Shown here: positions 60,314 through 64,000 of the stretch, piece by piece
Layout: every line of letters starts with the position of its first letter
How positions within the stretch are numbered: the first letter of the stretch is position 1
From: Rhodospirillales bacterium URHD0017
GTDB taxonomy: Bacteria > Pseudomonadota > Alphaproteobacteria > Reyranellales > Reyranellaceae
Direction: 5' to 3'
Length of the DNA: 64,000 nucleotides
NCBI GenBank assembly: GCA_900110395.1
Contig: FODP01000011.1
Coordinates: forward strand, 1-64,000
Position numbers and translations under genes: made by a program
Notes under the pieces: generated by a model
What the model was told of the DNA's origin: nothing
Seen by the model: the letters and a program-made list of their open reading frames with translations, nothing else
Database searches by the model: none

Positions 60314-61849
60314 ATGTTCAATTTCGTTTTCCGCCGCTACGTGCCTGGATTTCGCGTCCGGCCACATGATGATGTACCGGGCTTCAAGGTTGACGAGAAC
60401 GGCATGCCGCGCGGCGGGAGTGCTTGGTCTGAGGCGATGGTCCCATTGTCTGCTCCGATCGGCTTGACCGCATTTCGCCCGAACGACGAAGCCTTGGGCT
60501 TCAACGTCACGCCAAGAGATGATGCATCGGCCCTCGATCTCAACGAAGACGACGAACAGCCTGAAGAGAAAATCTGGTCCACGGAAACGCTGCCAACTCC
60601 GGCAGATATCGAGGAGCCAGTCCAGCCAAGTCCGTCACCATTTCCTGAATGGGTCGACAAGCTTGTACCGATGCTGCGCCGGTTACCCACCATCCTCGAT
60701 CCTCTTACCGGTCAGCGCAGCACTAGCAACTCCCTTCCGAGCCTGCCCTCGACTGAACTGCGCTTACCCGAAAAGCCGCCCTATTCGGACGTCTTCTCGG
60801 AGATGAACGTTCTGTCGCCCGCTGCCAGCACGCAGAGCAACTATCTCCAGCCGGCGTTTCAGAGTGAAGTACCGCGAGCTTGGCCCCAGCTACCGCTGGA
60901 CAGTTGGCCGTATGGCCAATTGTCCAGGCTGCACAACCCATCGAGTAACGAGATCATTCAACGCCTAATCGGCCATCCAGGGTTACTGGAGGCTAGACCT
61001 AGCGAACGGTCAAATTTCAGCCTTGGGAACGCGGCCAGCAATGATGGGCGGCAGCCGCAGCAACAGACGCCCTGGCAGCAATATCAACAGAAGGCATCGC
61101 CATCACTTGGTACTGCAACGTCAGGCAGCGGTGGCCTGCGCGCAGCGCCCGCCATACCCGAATCGGAGCGGATGTCCCCGCCGTTTGCGGGTACTGACCG
61201 GCCGCCGGTGGTTTATGGCCACGCCGAGGATTTGAGCCCGGTCGGGCAAGTCTATGCACAAGTCGACAGGCCTCAAATTGCATCGCGATCAACCTTGTAT
61301 CGTCGCGACGCCGCCGGGCTGCCGATCGGTACAATTCTTTCGGGCATCCGTTCTATTGGCGGCGCCATTGCTCCGTACGATCCGAATGTTCATCTCGTCG
61401 GAGACGGAAACAGTCTAGAAGACGTACCCCGCAATGAGCGGCACGACCGAGGCGTTGAAGCTTCAATTGCCGATCACCTCGCGAAGGGATTTGAATTAGT
61501 GGCCCGTGGCCCGCGGGCGGTTGATGTGCCCGGATTCTCGTCCCCTCGGCTTTATGACTACATCATTCGCGACCCCGCGACGGGGCTATGTTACGGGGTA
61601 GAAGTGAAGACGACTATCATGAGCACCATCCGGCTCGATCGGGAGCAGGTGAAGAAAGATGCAGCTGTGGTCGCTCACGGTGCTAAGGCGCGGACCCTGA
61701 ACAATGTGAAACTATACGGCGTGAGCTATTCGGTCTACTGCTTTGGATGCGAAGCACTTGATGTCCGATCCGCAGTCCTTGTAAGCATATTGCAGAATGC
61801 GGGTGTGCCGGTGGTCCCAGGCATTCTGCCGGGAGACATTCGACCATAG
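60314..61849 (+). CDS. Candidate polymorphic toxin with C-terminal PD-(D/E)XK-like nuclease domain
   Basis: This 511-residue protein has three parts. Residues 1-80 contain two copies of a short motif, PGFRVRPHDDVPGFKVDENG (11-30) and LGFNVTPRDDASALDLNEDD (61-80). Residues 80-360 are a Pro/Ser/Gln-rich, apparently disordered linker. Residues 375-500 have a nuclease pattern: RGVEASIADHLAKGFELV (E382), YDYIIRD (D415) and YGVEVKTT (E430 and K432). This layout, with an unrelated small gene 13 bases downstream, is that of a secreted toxin with its immunity gene. There is no classical signal peptide. Function is inference. Confidence 0.55.
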   Translation: MFNFVFRRYVPGFRVRPHDDVPGFKVDENGMPRGGSAWSEAMVPLSAPIGLTAFRPNDEALGFNVTPRDDASALDLNEDDEQPEEKIWSTETLPTPADIEEPVQPSPSPFPEWVDKLVPMLRRLPTILDPLTGQRSTSNSLPSLPSTELRLPEKPPYSDVFSEMNVLSPAASTQSNYLQPAFQSEVPRAWPQLPLDSWPYGQLSRLHNPSSNEIIQRLIGHPGLLEARPSERSNFSLGNAASNDGRQPQQQTPWQQYQQKASPSLGTATSGSGGLRAAPAIPESERMSPPFAGTDRPPVVYGHAEDLSPVGQVYAQVDRPQIASRSTLYRRDAAGLPIGTILSGIRSIGGAIAPYDPNVHLVGDGNSLEDVPRNERHDRGVEASIADHLAKGFELVARGPRAVDVPGFSSPRLYDYIIRDPATGLCYGVEVKTTIMSTIRLDREQVKKDAAVVAHGAKARTLNNVKLYGVSYSVYCFGCEALDVRSAVLVSILQNAGVPVVPGILPGDIRP

Positions 61850-61862
61850 ACAAAGAGTGGCC

Positions 61863-62513
61863 ATGTTTGACGAGAAGTCGATAATTCCAGGCTTGTCAGA
61901 ACTTGGCTACGTCCGCCTCAAGAGGCTGACCTATAAGGCTTCATGGAGTTCGACGGATGTCGAACATTTTCTATTCGCGTCTTTGTACGGCGGCGGCAAT
62001 TATTTCCTCTGTGATTTTGGGATCAGAAACCCTGGAGCAGAGCAATTCGGATTCGAATGCTTGAGATTGTTCGGCGGCCCAGACAACCGTGATCTGCGCT
62101 TTGACCCTCGCTATGACTGTTCCAATCGGTTTCCTCTGGGAAAGTGGGCTGGATGGTCCATTGGGTGGTCCCTAAGGATATCGGCGTTTTCTGAAGCTGC
62201 CTTTGCAGCCAAAGTCAAAGATGACATTGAGCACCTCTTGCTTCCGGTCGTCCGTTCCATCCTGTCTCCTGCCGACCTCCTTTCTGTATTGATCAAGAAT
62301 GTCGAGCCTTGCAGTTGGGTAACGGTTGGCGGCCCAATTCGCGCTGCAAAGGTTGTCTACTTGGGGCGACGGCTCGGGGTGCCAACCGGCGAGCTTCGGT
62401 CGATGCTACAACCATATTTGACGCAGATCGGTGGAGCACTTGGCCGTGGGGGAACCGGTAAAATGCAGTCTCCCAGTGCCTTTCTGGAGAAGGTATTGCA
62501 GCACGCTAACTAG
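61863..62513 (+). CDS. Candidate immunity protein for the upstream toxin
   Basis: The 216-residue protein begins 13 bases after the toxin-like stop, with AAAGAG upstream. It is a compact alpha/beta protein (FLFASLYGGGNYFLCDFGIRNP, GWSIGWSLRISAF, KVKDDIEHLLLPVVRSIL) with no signal peptide or enzyme motif. I do not recognise the family. Its position and size suit a cytoplasmic immunity protein that blocks the toxin's nuclease domain. That role is inferred from context only. Confidence 0.5.
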   Translation: MFDEKSIIPGLSELGYVRLKRLTYKASWSSTDVEHFLFASLYGGGNYFLCDFGIRNPGAEQFGFECLRLFGGPDNRDLRFDPRYDCSNRFPLGKWAGWSIGWSLRISAFSEAAFAAKVKDDIEHLLLPVVRSILSPADLLSVLIKNVEPCSWVTVGGPIRAAKVVYLGRRLGVPTGELRSMLQPYLTQIGGALGRGGTGKMQSPSAFLEKVLQHAN

Positions 62514-62607
62514 TCCGCTGGCGCCTGCCGCTCCATTCCCGCCGTGGCCGTCCGGTTGGCCTCGAGGAGCGTTCGAATGTGCCGAGTGAATATGGAGGGC
62601 GTGCGGA

Positions 62608-63462
62608 GTGGCGCGCTCCAGCGACCAGTTCCGCATTGGCCTGCGTAGCACTGGCTGCTTGAATGGAGAGATGATGACATCCCTGCGCCAGGCGTGGGCG
62701 GCGTTGTCGCCCCGACTGAAGATACTGGAACCGGTCCAGTTCTCCTCCGAGCACTGGTCGCTCATTGAACGCCTGCACGCGCATTTCAACGATCGTGAAG
62801 CGCATACCCACTTGCCCATGCCGATCGCCCGCTTTCGCGAGGATGCCTGCAGGGAAATCTACGAGCATGCGAAGGACTTCGACGACGTCAAAACGGTCTA
62901 TGTCGATGACGGCTGGCTGCTGGCCGACGGTACGCCCGACACGATGGCACGCTACATGCGCCACTATAATGCCGACGTCGACGAGATGATGGGCGTGCTC
63001 GTCCCCTCAGCGCGCTATCGCAAAGGGCATTACGCCTACGGCAAGTTCACGGTCCCCCAGCCGCATGGCCTGCACGCCGACCATAGCGCGGAAGATCCGG
63101 CGGGCACGGGAGAGCCGATCTGCATTGCCAGGATCGAAACTCTGGGGACGCACTATGTCGCCGGTGACTACAAGGCGCACGACCCTCGAACGCAAAGCAT
63201 GCTCAAGGCCCTGAGATACTGGATCAGCGTTCCCGAAGGCGAGCCGGAGAATATTCTCCAAGAGCTGTTGAAACGGGGGACGGTCAAGACCATTCCGGTA
63301 AACAGTGTCATGCTGATGGTCGCCGGAAACGGTTCAGCAAATTCCCAGATCACACAACACATCGCCGCCAGGCCGCCCGACGGCGGCCTGCATTCGGCGT
63401 TCTTTCAGCGGCAGTACAAGCTCTACTCCAGCCAGACGTCGTCGAAACGCCAGTTGTTGTAG
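62608..63462 (+). CDS. Hypothetical protein, possibly 2-oxoglutarate/Fe(II) oxygenase-like
   Basis: The product is 284 residues from GTG 62608, or 263 from ATG 62671. The middle contains VPQPHGLHADHSAED, a possible H-x-D metal pair, and the C-terminal half has VNSVMLMVAGNGSANSQITQHIAARPPDGGLHSAFF, where a distal His and Arg could complete a 2-His-1-carboxylate site. This is suggestive only. Its last 40 bases overlap the end of the convergent binding-protein gene, so the C-terminus may have been extended by rearrangement. Confidence 0.45.
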   Translation: MARSSDQFRIGLRSTGCLNGEMMTSLRQAWAALSPRLKILEPVQFSSEHWSLIERLHAHFNDREAHTHLPMPIARFREDACREIYEHAKDFDDVKTVYVDDGWLLADGTPDTMARYMRHYNADVDEMMGVLVPSARYRKGHYAYGKFTVPQPHGLHADHSAEDPAGTGEPICIARIETLGTHYVAGDYKAHDPRTQSMLKALRYWISVPEGEPENILQELLKRGTVKTIPVNSVMLMVAGNGSANSQITQHIAARPPDGGLHSAFFQRQYKLYSSQTSSKRQLL

Positions 63463-64000
63463 ATGCTGTTGACCTGGATGTTGACGCCCTTGAGGCCGGG
63501 CTGCCAGCAGGTGGCGCCGTACATGTAGTAGAGCATTGGCCGCACCGCCTCGTTGGTCAGCTTCTTGTCGATCTCCCACGCGATTTTCTTGCGCTTCTCG
63601 GGGTCGCGCTCGGCCGATTGCGCGGCGACCATCGCGTCGAGGTCCTTGTTGCAGTAGTCCATGTAGGTGCGCGAGCCGCAAACATAGTTCTCGAAATAGT
63701 TCTGGTCGGGATCGTCGACGCCGTTGCCGACCTGGCTGACGGCGATCACGTAGTCGCGGCGGATGAGCTTGGGCACCCACTGCGCCGTATCCACCAGCTG
63801 GAGCTCGCCGTCGATGTAGATCTCCTTGAGCTGGCTGATCAGGAGCACCGAGGCGTCGCGGTAGGTCGGCAGGTTTCGGGTCGAGACCTTGATCTTGAAC
63901 GGCTTGCCGGGCCCGTAGCCCTTGGCCGCCATGACCGCGCGGGCCTTCTCGCGGCTCTTGACGATGTCGGGTCCGTAGCCCGGCAGGTCGCGCAGGATCT
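63423..64000 (-). CDS. ABC transporter substrate-binding protein, family 5, partial
   Basis: The gene enters from the right edge; only the last 190 or so codons are here. The frame is open to 64000, and the visible part begins ILRDLPGYGPDIVKSREKARAV. It has a family-5 (peptide/nickel) C-terminal pattern: FKIKVSTRNLPTYRDASVLLISQLKEI, NYVCGSRTYMDYCNKDLDAMV and GLKGVNIQVNSIYNNWRFDDVWLE. Its N-terminus, and any permease or ATPase genes, lie beyond the window. Confidence 0.88.
   Translation of the reverse strand, partial: ILRDLPGYGPDIVKSREKARAVMAAKGYGPGKPFKIKVSTRNLPTYRDASVLLISQLKEIYIDGELQLVDTAQWVPKLIRRDYVIAVSQVGNGVDDPDQNYFENYVCGSRTYMDYCNKDLDAMVAAQSAERDPEKRKKIAWEIDKKLTNEAVRPMLYYMYGATCWQPGLKGVNIQVNSIYNNWRFDDVWLE

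Overview
The window is high-GC bacterial DNA and reads as an alphaproteobacterium. Signs of this are an Aap-type general amino-acid ABC transporter (aapJQM), several Bug/TctC solute-binding proteins with no transporter partners, two N-acyl-D-amino-acid deacylases, a LigD-type ATP-dependent ligase and dispersed palindromic repeats of the kind seen in soil alphaproteobacteria. A Reyranella- or Bradyrhizobium-like soil or water heterotroph would fit. That placement is inference, because there is no rRNA or other strong phylogenetic marker here.

Positions 1-17150 are an accessory region. It opens with the end of an IS3-family element that truncates a small gene. Next come a degenerate 3' fragment of a tRNA-Glu gene (a likely attachment-site scar), an SRAP-domain gene, a cysteine-peptidase-like protein of unknown role, stress-type small proteins (CsbD, tiny membrane peptides) and a group of short phage-like genes with zinc-binding motifs. 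An O-methyltransferase, a Bug protein and a complete IS1182-family element follow. Broken pieces of a second SRAP gene lie beside the IS, then a LigD ligase-polymerase, a lipoprotein and an isolated phage terminase pair behind a strong promoter.

Positions 17160-59408 are mainly a metabolic chromosome segment. It holds amidohydrolases, SDR oxidoreductases, a GMC oxidoreductase, peptide and amino-acid uptake genes, hutF and mmsA, a serine beta-lactamase-like protein, D-aminoacylases each close to a Bug protein, a ureohydrolase, alpha/beta hydrolases, two acyl-CoA dehydrogenases, an ABC-2 exporter operon with its HlyD-type adaptor, a feruloyl-CoA synthase-like ligase and PEP carboxylase. Many genes sit in short operons with ATGA overlaps. 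The theme is scavenging and breakdown of organic acids, amino acids and aromatic or acyl compounds. A HEPN/MNT toxin-antitoxin pair is embedded at 19.8-20.4 kb.

Positions 59409-63462 look more A+T-rich and carry unfamiliar genes. The best candidate for a new system is here: a 511-residue protein with an N-terminal repeated motif, a long proline/glutamine-rich linker and a C-terminal PD-(D/E)XK-like nuclease motif, followed 13 bases later by a 216-residue protein of unknown family. The layout is that of a polymorphic toxin and its immunity protein. The window ends inside another peptide-type ABC substrate-binding protein.
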